DNA of 64,000 bases. It comes from Psilocybe azurescens. Its lineage: Eukaryota; Basidiomycota; Agaricomycetes; Agaricales; Agrocybaceae. Within the stretch, counting starts at the first letter, position 1. Every line of letters begins with the position of its first letter. This document shows, piece after piece, positions 52,685-63,734 of the stretch. The notes under the pieces were generated by a model that searched no databases, had not been told where the DNA came from, and saw only the letters and a list, made by a program, of their open reading frames with translations. The stretch is taken from NCBI GenBank assembly GCA_023853785.1, contig JAJIRX010000742.1, positions 186,001-250,000 on the forward strand, written 5' to 3'. The translations under genes were made by a program, and so were the position numbers.

Positions 52685-55207
52685 ATGACCACCGACGAAA
52701 CACAAACTTCCCCGGAAGCGCAATGGGGTCGAGGTGACTAGCATCGAGTATTTATATCGTAATCTCCCAGCTAATTCGGTCTTTTGCAGTTCTTATATGT
52801 GGTGGAACAGACTGGTGGGTTTTCGGCCATTCTCACACTTTCAAACTTCAACCAAATTGTCGTTTCTTTGCTTCTTTCATGAATATAGGCCTAAACTTGG
52901 TCGTAAAGAACGTGGGGGAGCTGCTGGTGGCGAAAACCCTGAACCAGAGTGCGTATATTGGCCCACTTCAAATCGTATACGAACTCACCGTTGGGGGCGT
53001 TTCATTTGTCTTGTTCTTGTGATACAGAAATCCGGACCTTCTCGAACCATACCTTCTCCGTTCTCTCCTCAATATCAAAGCGATATCTGCACATACCTCC
53101 TGCGCCGGCTGCCACTTCGTCGTTCTCGATGTAGATGGAAATGCTTGGTTGTTTGGCCGCAACGGGTTTAGTTGCCTTGGGGTGTCAGATGTTGAATATA
53201 TTTCGGAGAACGCGCCCCGACTAGTCAAAGCGGCGGATTTGGGAGCGCCGAAGGGTACGAAGTTCGTACATGCAGCGTGTGGAAGGAACCATACGTTGCT
53301 GGTCGCGAGCGACGGTAGTGTGTGGGCTGCGGGGCAGAATAACTTGGGCCAGGTATGAAGTTATTGCTGCACTACTTGAACAAGATTATATGTGCTCAAA
53401 TGGTTCCGCTCAGTGTGGTCAATCTATATGCCCCGAGGTGTCTTCTTTCCAGTCCGTACCAGTCTCCCATGGGGAAAGAAAGAACACGTCATTCAAGCTT
53501 CTGCGGGCATTACCTTCTCGATTGTCCTTACGAAGTCGGGAAAAGGTAAGATTCGAGCTTTTGGATTATTTGCCACTTTTTTGATCCTGTCCAACAGTGT
53601 TCTCGTTTGGAAGTGCGGAGAAGGGTCAACTCGGAAATGGTACAACAGGAGAACGCATCACAACCGGAAATAAGACTTCGTATGACATAGAGGTTCAACC
53701 TGGTGCGCATGCATATGATACCTTCGGTAGATGTATGTGCTAATATGGTGATCAAGTCTATGTTAAGGAATTGGACGGAAAGAACATTGTTCGGATCGTC
53801 TCCGGTCAGCAGCACAGCTTAGCACTCGATTCAGCGGGGTAATGCTTCTAACTCTATCACCAACCTCTGTGTGCTCATGTTTGAGCCTCTTACAGCGTTG
53901 TATACGTCTGGGGATATAACGGCTACTGCCGACTTGGCTTAGGAAACCAGGTTGACATTCTGAAACCCAAAGTCGTCCCACAGGTATGTACACCATTTCA
54001 ATCATGATGTTATGATGTTCTGACGAAATCCTAGTTTGCGGGGCCGAACGAGACGAACATGGCTTGTGACATCGTTGCTGGTCCGTCCAACAGTGTGGTT
54101 GTCGACAATCAGAAGATGTATTGGATGGCTGGCAAAGTGAGTGGCAGCTCCTTCTGTGCTGTGTGGTGTACCTTATCGCCTGTTGTACAAATCATAGTGG
54201 AAGAACAGCGGAGAAGGTGGGCGAGATTCTACGTTGTACGAGGCTTTCGTTTCTGACGCAGCGTACCAGGCTCTTCGGGTTCTCCTTTTACCAGTTTCCG
54301 CTACATGCAAGACATCATGTAGGTGTTGACTTTTCTCACATCTCATCGTATATGAACACTCTTCTTAGGGCATGTAAAGTCATCTTAGCCCGGTCAGGAG
54401 GCGTTACCCATTGGCTAGTCACCCCTGACGACGATAATACTCCCATGACAGTGTGCTGGGGTCAGAACGCCAACAATGGTTCGTGCATCACAAAATTAGA
54501 GGTGTTTTCAGCTTACAACCCCTGAAGGTGAACTCGGACTGGGTCCGGATGAACGAAAAAGTGCAAGCAAGCCGACTAGGAATCTTACGCTCGTTGGGAT
54601 CGACGTTTTCGAGTGAGTTGTAGACAAGAGCTGAAACCTGTGACATTTTTTACATTCTCATACAGCATCGCTGCTGGTCAAAACACCACCGTGATCCTCG
54701 CAAAACCGAATGAGAAGTTCTCAGACATGCCTCGGCACCCTGAAGATGTGGGCCCCCACTTCTCTGTGCGGGTTGTAATAAAGATCATGGAGAAGACGAC
54801 AATCCTTTGGAATGTGACAAGGTACCTTTAATGTTCAACTTAAGCGGTCGTATCACATCTTACGTTCTTGCCCTTCAGTGTGATGCACCATGGCACCTGA
54901 AGTGTCTGGATCCCCCTCTTGATGCAGTCCCTGACGGCGAGTGGTTCTGTCCTGACTGTGAGGAGGAACCTGGTGCACCTGTAGGGAAATGGGCTATCAA
55001 GAAAACCAAGTCATCGAAGCCCAAACAGAAGAGGGGTGCCAGCCCTGTTTCTGACGGTGGAAGCCAGGATGGAGGCATCAAGAGGAAGGCCCCACCGAAA
55101 ACCAAGACTGGCGGTGTGTTCCTAGTCGTACGATTTACATCGTGATTAACTGACCTCGTTTTTTTTTCCCCTTAGCTGCACCCGCCGCGAAGAAGAAAAA
55201 GCAATAA
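52685..55207 (+). CDS. RCC1-repeat protein with a C-terminal PHD finger
   Basis: Exons from ATG 52685 join as 'MTTDETQTSPEAQWGR' then 'VLICGGTDWPKLGRKERGG', then RCC1 blades: 'NAWLFGRNGFSCLGV', 'HAACGRNHTLLVASDGSVWA' with 'AGQNNLGQ', 'IVSGQQHSLALDSAG' with 'VYVWGYNGYCRLGLGNQ', and 'ELGLGPDER' with 'IAAGQNTTVILA'. These predict a beta-propeller related to RCC1/BLIP-II. A PHD finger follows (about 54758-54960): 'LCAGCNKDHGEDDNPLECDK' spliced to 'CDAPWHLKCLDPPLDAVPDG' and 'EWFCPDC', complete C4HC3. The tail is Lys-rich and nuclear-type, stop TAA 55205-55207. The C5 run at 54753-54757 is one base short just before the finger. The combination suggests a chromatin reader coupled to a propeller scaffold; function is inferred. 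Confidence 0.82.
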
Positions 55208-55868
55208 ATCCAAAGTTTCTATATTTTCATATGGTGAATTTTCTTTCACCCAAGGCGGAATCATTTCTTGATTGTCTATTGCGAATGGATTTATTGTTGT
55301 ATGCTATTTTTGCTTTTATTTCTCTCTCTCTCGTTGTATAACCCTGAGCCAGTTCACATTTTGCTGGCTCGTATTGTGGATTGCGAGGTTTTCCTTGTGA
55401 TCTGTGGTCGTCTATGTATCATTGATTATGTATTTATGATTGTGTCCTCAGTATTGTTTGGGCAATTATTATGCTTCAGTAGTCTATAAGAGTGAGAACC
55501 GCGGGATCCACTGCCCTTCGCTCATAAGGTTGTATGAAACATACAATCATCTTTTTTACTATCGGTGTTGGCAAGCGCTGAGATCCTGAGACGTGAAGCA
55601 GTGCCAAATTCGAACATCAGCATTCGGCATTCCGGCAAATTCGCCATATTGCCACTAGACAACCTGCGTCTTGCCATTGTTTGTTACTTGCTGCTCCAAT
55701 TGTGCTATGCTTTTGCCCTTTGTAGACATTCAAGTCGTAAGACGCGCACTACGATTCCTGCTAACTTCTCTTTCTTCCTTACCAAACGGAGATATGTCGA
55801 GTCATATCCCAGGTTATATTTAGGGGAGAAAGGCCTTATTCTACACGTATAAGCATGCCCTCTACGCC
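55208..55868. other. Intergenic upstream of GNAT 1
   Basis: T-rich 3' flank of the RCC1-PHD gene and promoter of the next gene. No feature recognised. Confidence 0.5.
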
Positions 55869-56513
55869 ATGATTCCTACGGAAATATGGACAGAGCGTCT
55901 CCTACTCCGAGCTGTAGAAGAGACCGATCTCGATGCTTTCGCCAGATGGTTTACCGATCCGGAAGTTATGAAATACGAGTATTATATCCCCCATGTCTTA
56001 TGTACCATGCCGCCTTCTAACTTTCTTATGCGCTTCCACAGGTTGGCTGCAGCTCATACTGATATCGGGCAAACTAAAGATTTCATTGATACCACAATCG
56101 CCAGCCCATACAACGGTGTACTGGACTTTTCTGTATGTTTGTCGGGTCCAACGATGTCAAGCGCGGGTCTGTCTGGCTTTAGTGGATGTGAAGGTGTAGA
56201 GGATAGTACGCCGATGATTGTCATCGGAAGAGTTGCCATTCGGGATAAGAAAGAGATTGAGTTCATGCTTAACCACCAGTACTGGGGCAAGGGATTTGCG
56301 TTTGAGATGGTAGACGCCCTGCTCAAACACTTTTGGTCCACGGTAGAAGATGCGGGCGCAGTGAAAGCTGATGTTGATCCTCGCAATGACAGAAGCCTCC
56401 GTCTTCTGGCACGTCTGGGTTTTGTGGAGATAGGAACGGCTAAAAGGACATTTAAGACACATCTAGGTTGGTGTGATAGCGTCTATTTGGAGGTTAGAAG
56501 ACCTGTTGGGTGA
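55869..56513 (+). CDS. GNAT acetyltransferase, RimJ/RimL type (tandem copy 1)
   Basis: The ATG at 55869 gives 'MIPTEIWTERLLLRAVEETD' and a complete GNAT fold: 'DAFARWFTDPEVMKY', 'PMIVIGRVAIRDKKEIEFML', the acetyl-CoA loop region 'HQYWGKGFAFEMVDALLKHF' and 'NDRSLRLLARLGFVEIGT'. These enzymes acetylate small-molecule or N-terminal amines in the cytosol. A canonical intron candidate (GTATTATATCC...TTCCACAG, 55979-56041, 63 bases) contains no stop and keeps frame if retained. By comparison with copy 2, which has an intron at the same place, I expect it to be removed, giving 193 residues rather than 214. Function of this subgroup in fungi is not established. Confidence 0.82.
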   Translation: MIPTEIWTERLLLRAVEETDLDAFARWFTDPEVMKYEYYIPHVLCTMPPSNFLMRFHRLAAAHTDIGQTKDFIDTTIASPYNGVLDFSVCLSGPTMSSAGLSGFSGCEGVEDSTPMIVIGRVAIRDKKEIEFMLNHQYWGKGFAFEMVDALLKHFWSTVEDAGAVKADVDPRNDRSLRLLARLGFVEIGTAKRTFKTHLGWCDSVYLEVRRPVG

Positions 56514-56908
56514 CGCTTTAGTAGACCGCGGATGGTGCGTGCCTTGTCAATGAAAATTAAAATTCATGAAGGGCCTTTGAGCTAAGCATGTTCCCTCTTC
56601 AGTCTTTCGGCGCACATTATATGTCTCTGAATTTTGGGCAAAGTTTGGAAGTCATCATTCAAAAGCCTGGCACCTGCGACGACGCCGGAAATTATACATT
56701 GACGCCGGGGGACAGTCAGGATTCGATGCATTAAAACGAAGCACCACTTACAGTGTATTTCTTAGTTTCTAGAATCTATGCGGGTGAATGAAAGCTGGTA
56801 GTTGTCAGGCGTAGACAAGGTGTCCAAAATGTTAATCATCTGGTGAAGCATGGTTTCCCAAAAGGAGACAACGGAACTTGTCTGGTCGAGTCATAACCAT
56901 GAGCCATC

Positions 56909-56916
56909 TATATAAG
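56909..56916 (+). promoter_or_regulatory. TATA-like element of GNAT 2
   Basis: TATATAAG lies about 55 bases before the ATG at 56970. Motif and spacing only. Confidence 0.45.
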
Positions 56917-56969
56917 CCACTGAATTCTCCGTTATATAATATATCCCACATACAGAAGCCCTCTACACT

Positions 56970-57589
56970 ATGAGTCGTACAGAAATATGGACAGAACGAC
57001 TCCTCCTCAGAGCCGTAGAAGAATCCGATTTGGATGCTTTTACTAAATGGTTTACCGATCCGGAGGCAATGAAATATTGGTGCGACCTTCTGTTCCATGG
57101 GTTTACTCGTCCTTACCCCCGGGCTGTATTCTCATTAGGTCTACCCCTCCCCATACGGATATCAAGCAAACGAAGGACTTTATCGACTCTACAATTGCCG
57201 GTCCGTATAACGGTGTTTTAGACTTCGCTGTTTGTTTGCCGGATCCAACAGCAAACAGCGAGGATACCCATGAAGGCGCACCTATGCCTGTCATTGGTAG
57301 GGCTGGCATATGGGACGGCAAAGAAGTAGGCTTCATTTTCAACAGGGAGTTCTGGGGAAAGGGATACGCGTTTGAAGCGGTGGATGCATTGCTCAAGCAA
57401 TTTTGGGCAATAAATGAGGATCCAAGAGCTTCAGTCAAAGCAGATGTAGACCCTCGCAATGAAGGAAGTCTGCGATTGCTCAAGCGACTAGGTTTTGTGG
57501 TGGTTGGGACGGCGGAGAAGACATTCGAGACGCATCTGGGGTGGTGCGATAGCGTGTACTTGGAGGCAAAAAGGCCGGCAGCTACATGA
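56970..57589 (+). CDS. GNAT acetyltransferase, RimJ/RimL type (tandem copy 2)
   Basis: Tandem paralogue of the preceding gene: 'MSRTEIWTERLLLRAVEESD' and 'DAFTKWFTDPEAMKYW', then a 59-base intron (57080-57138, GTGCGA...CATTAG) restores 'STPPHTDIKQTKDFIDSTIA'. Then come 'EFWGKGYAFEAVDALLKQF' and 'NEGSLRLLKRLGFVVVGTA', ending 'LEAKRPAAT'. Spliced length 186 residues, no frame break. Close similarity in the same orientation with a 456-base gap indicates local duplication. Catalytic type is inferred from fold only. Confidence 0.85.
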
Positions 57590-57835
57590 TTTCATAAATT
57601 GAAGTGCCAATTTGGTGCCAAGTCGTAATTATCTTTGCCAAATTCCAGTTGGGAGCAATGGGAGTCAGGCTTGAGTTTAGACTTCATTAGATTTGAGATA
57701 AGATTGCAAGCGCTCAAAATCGACATGACCGTCATGACACGGCAAACGCCGGGGCAAATTTACGCCCGCCCGGTGCCACCGACACCATACATCACTTCCT
57801 GAAGATCCTCAGCAAAGCCTCGACCCATAATCGCC
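57590..57835. other. Intergenic
   Basis: Short spacer. The phrase GAAGTGCCAATTTG at 57601 recurs near 62499 after the broken OYE gene, a hint of shared flanking sequence. Confidence 0.4.
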
Positions 57836-58827
57836 ATGGTTCATGATATGGCGCCGCGACCGACAGTATAACAAATTTGGGAGTAGAATCTCCAAGCTAT
57901 TGTCATAGACATCGTATATATCAACCAGGTTACCCAAGATTATCGGTTCCAGGTTCATGGGCGCATGGAACTGGTTCTAATAGTGGGAAGCAATCTGAGC
58001 ATGGTGAAGCGCATGCTGAGCGATGTCAGAAGCAGACTCAAACAGACAAAGAGCTTGCTGTGCGTCTTTCATCTCTGATCGAAAATGCCACCTCTCGAGT
58101 TACGCCTTTGTCGAATGATTCGCAAAGTAAGATTTCTTAAGTCCCCTACTAGGCCAAGCTGACATAAATCCACATAGAACATCGAAAATTTCGAAGCGCA
58201 GAAGCAAGAGGACCGGGACGAAGATGCTTTGGTCAAACAGGTTCGGCCACTGCTTGAACAAGCAGAAAAAATCCTGAACGAGACAAATGGCGCCGTCAGA
58301 GGTGCAGACCCCACAATCGCCTCTCGAATACGACGAAGCGTCATATGCAAGACCACAAAGCTACTCTAGAGGAACAACGCCTTTCCGAGAGTCTCAAAGT
58401 GGTATGTCATATCATTGCTTTTGTCGGCTCTCTGAATTTGTTTTTATCTGTTTTAGTGGGTTGAAGAAGTTGGAGGCGCTATCGAGTGAGCTAGAGATAA
58501 GCTCAATAACTTCCCCAAAGCAAACAGGGATCTCGGACCATTGCTCGACGCTTTAGGGCGCAAGTACATTTGTATCTTTTGATATCTCTATGGCCTCAGC
58601 TGATTTTATATATAGAGCCCTTGACACAGATTATTGGTGGGGTTGAGCTCCTCCTTGCAGGCGTTCTTAACCTAGTTGGCAACTTCTCAAGGGCCTTGGC
58701 CTCGACAGCTTGTTGAGAGGGATAGTGGCTGCTACAGTGAGTAATTTTAGACGCACATAAATGACCACCGTGATGACATCAAACCTCCCAGGGCCTCGAT
58801 AAAATATACAAGGGGCTTGGTTTATGA
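57836..58827 (+). pseudogene. DUF6987-like gene, disrupted
   Basis: Segments recall a family of fungal hypothetical proteins that I know as DUF6987: 'DALVKQVRPLLEQAEKILNE', 'LEEQRLSESLK', 'ARDKLNNFPKANRDLGPLLD', 'PLTQIIGGVELLLAGVLNLV' and a final 'LDKIYKGLGL' before TGA 58825-58827. Splice sites are recognisable (for example TTTTAG at 58456). Two lesions: TGA at 58487-58489, where the family pattern has Trp ('GGAIEW'), a substitution rather than an indel; and one base missing near 58683 in 'NLVGN', shifting frame before 'GLGLDSLLRG'. The start is uncertain; ATG 57836 opens only a short frame. The product's role is unknown. The nonsense codon favours a real pseudogene, though a single wrong base cannot be excluded. 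Confidence 0.55.
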
Positions 58828-59462
58828 AACTGGTTGAACATGGGCAGCAAGAACTAAATGTTAACATTCAAGTTGTTTTATTCCCTGTTGAAGGACACGT
58901 GCCGTTCACCTAAAGTTTTATTCACGCATTGTTGACACTAATCGAACAGCTTGTAAATCCTGTAGCACGTACATTGAATCTAATCGTTGACCTGGATCAT
59001 CTTTGAGCCAGTTCTAAGTCATAAATTTAGCTTTGTGGAGATCAGGGGAAGATAAGAGGATTTGGGCTAGCAAACATTGCTAATTTGCAATGACAGACAT
59101 ACGGAAGCGCTAACATCGGGCCCTCGTGGTGGGAGCTTTGTAATGTCTGTGTATATCACTACGTTGAACTGCATTGGATCTTACCAGGCGTCGCTCGGCT
59201 GCGGTGCGTGTACTTGATTATCGGTTCGGACATGTCAGCTTTAATCTTCAGGAATTCAAATTTTATCTGATGGTCTGAAGGTGCTTCGCAAACGCCGATA
59301 TGTACACGCAAGAGGCGGTTTTATACTTTTTCCCCCTTTTTTCCAACTTTTCTTCAGGAAGATCGTACGCTTGCCTTGCCGACAGAGGTCGTAACCTTCC
59401 CCCTTGGCGAGCCGGACGTTACTCGTGACTAAAGATTGTAGAGGATCACAATGTCAGTTGAG
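58828..59462. other. Intergenic, aldehyde dehydrogenase promoter side
   Basis: No gene recognised. A T-rich tract (TTTTTCCCCCTTTTTTCC) lies about 190 bases before the next ATG. Confidence 0.5.
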
Positions 59463-59470
59463 TATAAATA
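59463..59470 (+). promoter_or_regulatory. TATA box of aldehyde dehydrogenase 1
   Basis: TATAAATA lies 55 bases before the ATG at 59525. Confidence 0.6.
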
Positions 59471-59524
59471 CCCTCGGGAGTGCAAACTACGTTGGAAAGA
59501 AAGCAAATATTGTCTCCTGTCAAA

Positions 59525-61634
59525 ATGTCGGTCAAATTTGAAGAACGCCTCTTTATCGCTGGAAAGGCAAGTGGTATTCCGTTTGGTTTCATGCTGAGAG
59601 GCCTAAACATAATCTGCTCACAATGTCCTCTAGTTTGTTGAAGGGAGAGGGGAGAGGTTGACTGTGACCAATCCGGCAACCAAGGAGACGATTGCATCTG
59701 TGCATGTCGCCGGCGCAAAAGAAGTCGACGAAGCCGTGGCTGCTGCTGAGAAGGCATGGCCTGTATGGGCTGACGGAGATCCCGCAGTTCGTGCTAAGGC
59801 GCTGCACAAATTGGCCGATTTGATGGATGAAAATGCAAACCCTCTTGGATTGGCGCAGACCTCAGAGATGGGGAAGCCTTTGATGATGTCCACGTATGTC
59901 GTCTCACTTCCTTACGCTCGGAATATACTTATACTAATGGATGTTTCTTTATGTTAATTCAGACAAGAGGTTCACTACTCTGCGCAAATCGTCCGCTATT
60001 TCGCTGGATTGGCGTGAGTTTTCACTCGTTCACGCGTAGTTCTGCTCATTGATACGATACCATGACTTGTAGTGATAAGGTTCATGGAAAAACAAGTCTG
60101 AATGTACCAGGGTTTTTGGGGTTAGAAATCCGACAACCTTACGGTGTGACCGCTGGTATTGTACCCTGGTACGCCATGACGATGCTAAGTATAGACAGGA
60201 AGAGCTGACGCTGGTTACATGATATAGGAACGCTCCCATCATCACTCTAATAATTAAGATTGCCCCTGCTTGTATGTGAATCTTCGTCAATTGCGTTACT
60301 CTGTTGACTGTTATTTTATTAGTGGCCACTGGAAACGCAGCAATCATAAAGTCAAGCGAGAAATCCCCATTGAGTGCTCTATTGGTTGCTGGATTGATTA
60401 ACCAGGCTGGGTAAGTGCGCCTCAGATTGATTTGAAACCATTTTAATGTGACTGGGCTTGAAGCATTCCAGAGGGTGTTGTGAGCATCCTAAGCGGCGCA
60501 CGAGAGACAGGAGAGCTTCTTTCGTCGCACATGCGGATTCGGAAGATCTCGTTCACTGGGTCTTCTGCAGCAGGAAAGGCCGTAGCTCAAGCGGCTGCGC
60601 GCTCGAATCTCAAGTCAGTCACTCTTGAGCTCGGCGGTAAAAGCCCGGTGATTGTTTTCGACGATTGCGACATGAAAGATGCATTGTCCAGGTATATAAC
60701 TACTTATTCAGTTTGCCATATTGTTGACGACATATAATTATACAGAGTCATAGACAGCTTCACCCGAAACTCTGGTCAGATATGTATTGCCGGTACCAGA
60801 GTATACGTCCAAGACACCATCTTTGACCAGTTTGCACGAAAATTTGTTGATGGCATACACGCATTGAAGTTTGGAGATCCGACGGATCAGACCACTAACG
60901 CTGGACCACAGGTCGATAATATCCAAGTAATTTTAATTGAATTGCTGAGATGATATTTGACTGATGTTGTTCTAGCACAAGCGTGTGTTAGAATATCTGG
61001 AAATCGGAAAACGAGAAAGCCGCGTACTGGTCGGCGGAAATGCCGGGGACGACAAGGTTTGACCACTTCCTCTCGAATGCGGACAGTAATAATAATCCTT
61101 GGTTGAACAGGGATACTACATTACGCCTACAGTCTTCACCGATGTCAAGGACGATTCCAAGATCAACCAGGAAGAGATATTTGGCCCCGTCACTATTCTT
61201 CACAAGTTCACTTCGGAAGAGGAAGTGCTGAAGAGGTGTGTAGGAGTTTTATTTATTAACTGGGATCCATCTAATTGAGACGTAGAGCAAATGACACAGA
61301 ATATGGTTTGGCTGCATAGTAAGTCACCGATCCATCCAACGGAGAGTCAAACAGTGACTTAGAACTCTTAATGCTTAATTTAGCATATTTACAAAGGATA
61401 TCTCTCGCGCTATTCGCTTTGCTAAAGGTCTTGAGGCCGGTCAAGTTGGAGTAAATACCACTGGTATGGCAGACTCCAACCTAGCGTTCGGGGGCTGGAA
61501 AGGTTCTGGCATTGGTCGTGAACTCGGCGAACATGGTATACACTCCCTGTCTCCTGTGATATACATGAGATGCTGAATTTCTATTTGTAGCCGTGCAAGC
61601 GTTCACGGAGGTCAAGACTATCTTTATTCGTTAG
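59525..61634 (+). CDS. NAD(P)-dependent aldehyde dehydrogenase
   Basis: About 475 residues in roughly a dozen exons, frame intact. Order: 'MSVKFEERLFIAGK', 'FVEGRGERLTVTNPATKETI', 'GVTAGIVPW' (cofactor region), 'ISFTGSSAAGKAVA', catalytic Glu in 'LELGGKSP', catalytic Cys in 'NSGQICIAGTRVY', 'EEIFGPVTILHKF' and 'FGGWKGSGIGRELGEH', ending 'EVKTIFIR' at TAG 61632-61634. It oxidises aldehydes to acids; the exact substrate cannot be read from sequence, and fungal relatives act in acetaldehyde or aromatic-aldehyde oxidation. The first intron apparently uses a GC donor (GGAAAG/GCAAGT, ending CCTCTAG before 'FVEG'); the paralogue at 63.7 kb has GTATGA at the same site. C-terminal membrane or peroxisome signals are absent. 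Confidence 0.9.
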
Positions 61635-61803
61635 AGAGAATCTGACTTGGGTTGAAAAGGTTGAGAAGCGCGTGCCTCGTTTGGACCAATGTTCTTTTTT
61701 ATGCTTGGAATACAACTATACATTTGGTTTTATTATTATCTTTACCAATGCTGGGGTTTCTCACTATCTCCAGTCTTCAGTGGCAAATATAATTCATGGT
61801 GTG

Positions 61804-62010
61804 AAAGCTCGGCGTCGCAGGGTCACGCGGAAAATGACAGGACCACGATATATCGATTGAACGACTGACTGTGTTACATATATGTACGGCGCATAAGGAA
61901 AAAGAAGTCGGTATCAAGGGAAAAGGTTGGGGATTGCAGCGACGAGTACATAAATGTAGAAGATAAGATAATATGTAAAAGGAGCTGTGGTAAGACTGGG
62001 GCGCCAGGCC
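61804..62010. repeat. Short dispersed repeat, MITE-like, copy 2
   Basis: Second copy of the element at 225-453, same strand, about 80 percent identical by eye, starting AAAGCTCGGCG and ending GGCGCCAGGCC. The terminal inverted pair is degraded at its left end (CT for TC order). Confidence 0.55.
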
Positions 62011-62012
62011 TA

Positions 62013-62036
62013 CATGGATGGATGGATGGATGGGTG
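62013..62036 (+). repeat. ATGG microsatellite
   Basis: Five to six ATGG units (ATGGATGGATGGATGG then GTGG) abut the right end of the dispersed repeat. Confidence 0.8.
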
Positions 62037-62295
62037 GCAATTTGTGTCAGTCGATAATCTTTACCTTGTTTGGAAATTCTGATAGCTCTACCTAAGCGCT
62101 CAGCTACGCCGGCGTCCCCGTCCGAATTCTGGACCCTCTTGATAACTGTTCTTTGAGTTCGGATGCTACTCCTTGATAATGAGACAGTTTTTCAAATCTG
62201 GTCTTTTTTTTTGACGTCATGGCTTTGTTCAGTTAGATAAAAGAACAGACGAAAGGTCAACGAAATGTCTTCGACTTCGTTTCACTTTAACCACA

Positions 62296-62481
62296 ATGAG
62301 CGCTCCTTCTAAACCAAACGTTCCTGCTAAAGGAATTCCATACTTTACGCTTGCACAAGATACACCGGCTGGTACGCCTGTATCAGAAGGTGGAAAATTG
62401 CCCGTACTGTTTCAACCAATTCAGATCCGAGGCGTGCACTTTCAGAACAGAATATGGGATAGCGGCGAGCGGCTTGGTTGA
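62296..62481 (+). pseudogene. 5' fragment of an Old Yellow Enzyme-type NADH:flavin oxidoreductase
   Basis: The ATG at 62296 begins 'MSAPSKPNVPAKGIPYFTLA' and runs to 'LFQPIQIRGVHFQNRIW', the N-terminal strand and first helix of fungal OYE-family TIM-barrel enzymes, where 'NRI..SPM' should follow. Instead the frame continues 'DSGERLG' and stops at 62481, and no FMN-binding or active-site motif is found downstream. A truncated remnant about 55 residues long. It separates two aldehyde dehydrogenase paralogues. Confidence 0.7.
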
Positions 62482-63654
62482 ATCTTAATGAATGCACTGA
62501 AGTGCCAATTTGATGTCAATCCTCAATTGTCTTGCAAAAATACCTATTAGCCCTTCGTAGTAGTCACTGTCAGTTTTTGTTTATAATTTACTACGTAGAA
62601 GATGTGAGGCTGCGAATTTGGATGTAACAAAGCGTTCTTTTAGAATTCTTAGATGTGCAGCTATGTTCTATTCATAGTATCCATTAAGTATGTGTCCTAC
62701 TCAAGTCACGGTAATGATCTTCTCTGATAAAATATGGGTCGTTAGGCCTTAGAAGAGTGACTCGCTCTGAAGACTTATTGCACAGTCAGACTTATGGGTA
62801 CCCTGTCAATGAGAATTCAAATAAGCGCCGGATGGGAAGTTCACTCGAAGACACTGACTTGTATCTTAATGATTCAGTCATTCGGAATAGACACTCTTAT
62901 AATCGAAAGATGATAAGCTGACACGCGAATAGCTCACTGGACCCGATCGATATCTGCCCATAGCACATAACTCGGACTCGGGCCCGGAACTTGAATGCCC
63001 ATGTGCTATTATGTTCGTTTATGGTAGTGCAAGCTGCACAAAGCCAGAAACTCTAACACCCGTTTGAATACCTTGGGTAAAATAACAAAGGTAGGTCATC
63101 TAGTCAAACTACAGCTGTTTTCGTGTTGGAAAATACTTACTTTCCCGCTCTCCACATCCCCAAAACCCAATCAAAACCCACTCAAAACTGTCGGAGACTC
63201 GAAACTGCGAAGTTTGCATTTATTTGTTCAAAAACTAAATTTGGCCTTAGGAAACTTGCAGATCGATGTTAATGTTGCGACGCAATCTCTCCCTTTACCA
63301 CGACTGACCAATGGAATCCAGAATGCACCAGCCGAACTTCCAATCTTTAGATATCTCAATGTTCTTCAACTGGACATGGCTAATAACCGGCAGGGTACTG
63401 TGATTCTCTTTCCGAGCACGAACGGAACCGCCTCGATTGTCCTCAGTGACTCGATTATCCTCGATGACAAGATAAATCGATTGTCATCGATCGGTCGGAA
63501 GCACGAACAGTGCGTGCATCTTTGGCCACGAGAATTATGCTATATGCCGTTGTTTCTATTGGCTAGGATGCCTTGGAAAGACGTAAGTCCCTGCCGCGAA
63601 GGTGCTGACAAAAACGCGCGCATATGCACCACCTTCCAGAAACCCGCGATTTTG
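62482..63654. other. Intergenic upstream of aldehyde dehydrogenase 2
   Basis: A frame of about 210 codons runs through 63064-63702 without ATG, motifs or introns; I treat it as chance. No other feature recognised. Confidence 0.4.
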
Positions 63655-63660
63655 TATAAA
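63655..63660 (+). promoter_or_regulatory. TATA box of aldehyde dehydrogenase 2
   Basis: TATAAA lies 75 bases before the ATG at 63735. Confidence 0.5.
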
Positions 63661-63734
63661 GCCCTGTCTACTGCAAAGTGTTCAAGCCATTCCATTGAAT
63701 AGAAAACACAAGCAGGTCCACTACACCTAAAACC

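Noticed and set aside
63064..63702. Open frame of about 210 codons
   Set aside because: It starts without ATG, has no recognisable motif and overlaps the TATA box of aldehyde dehydrogenase 2.
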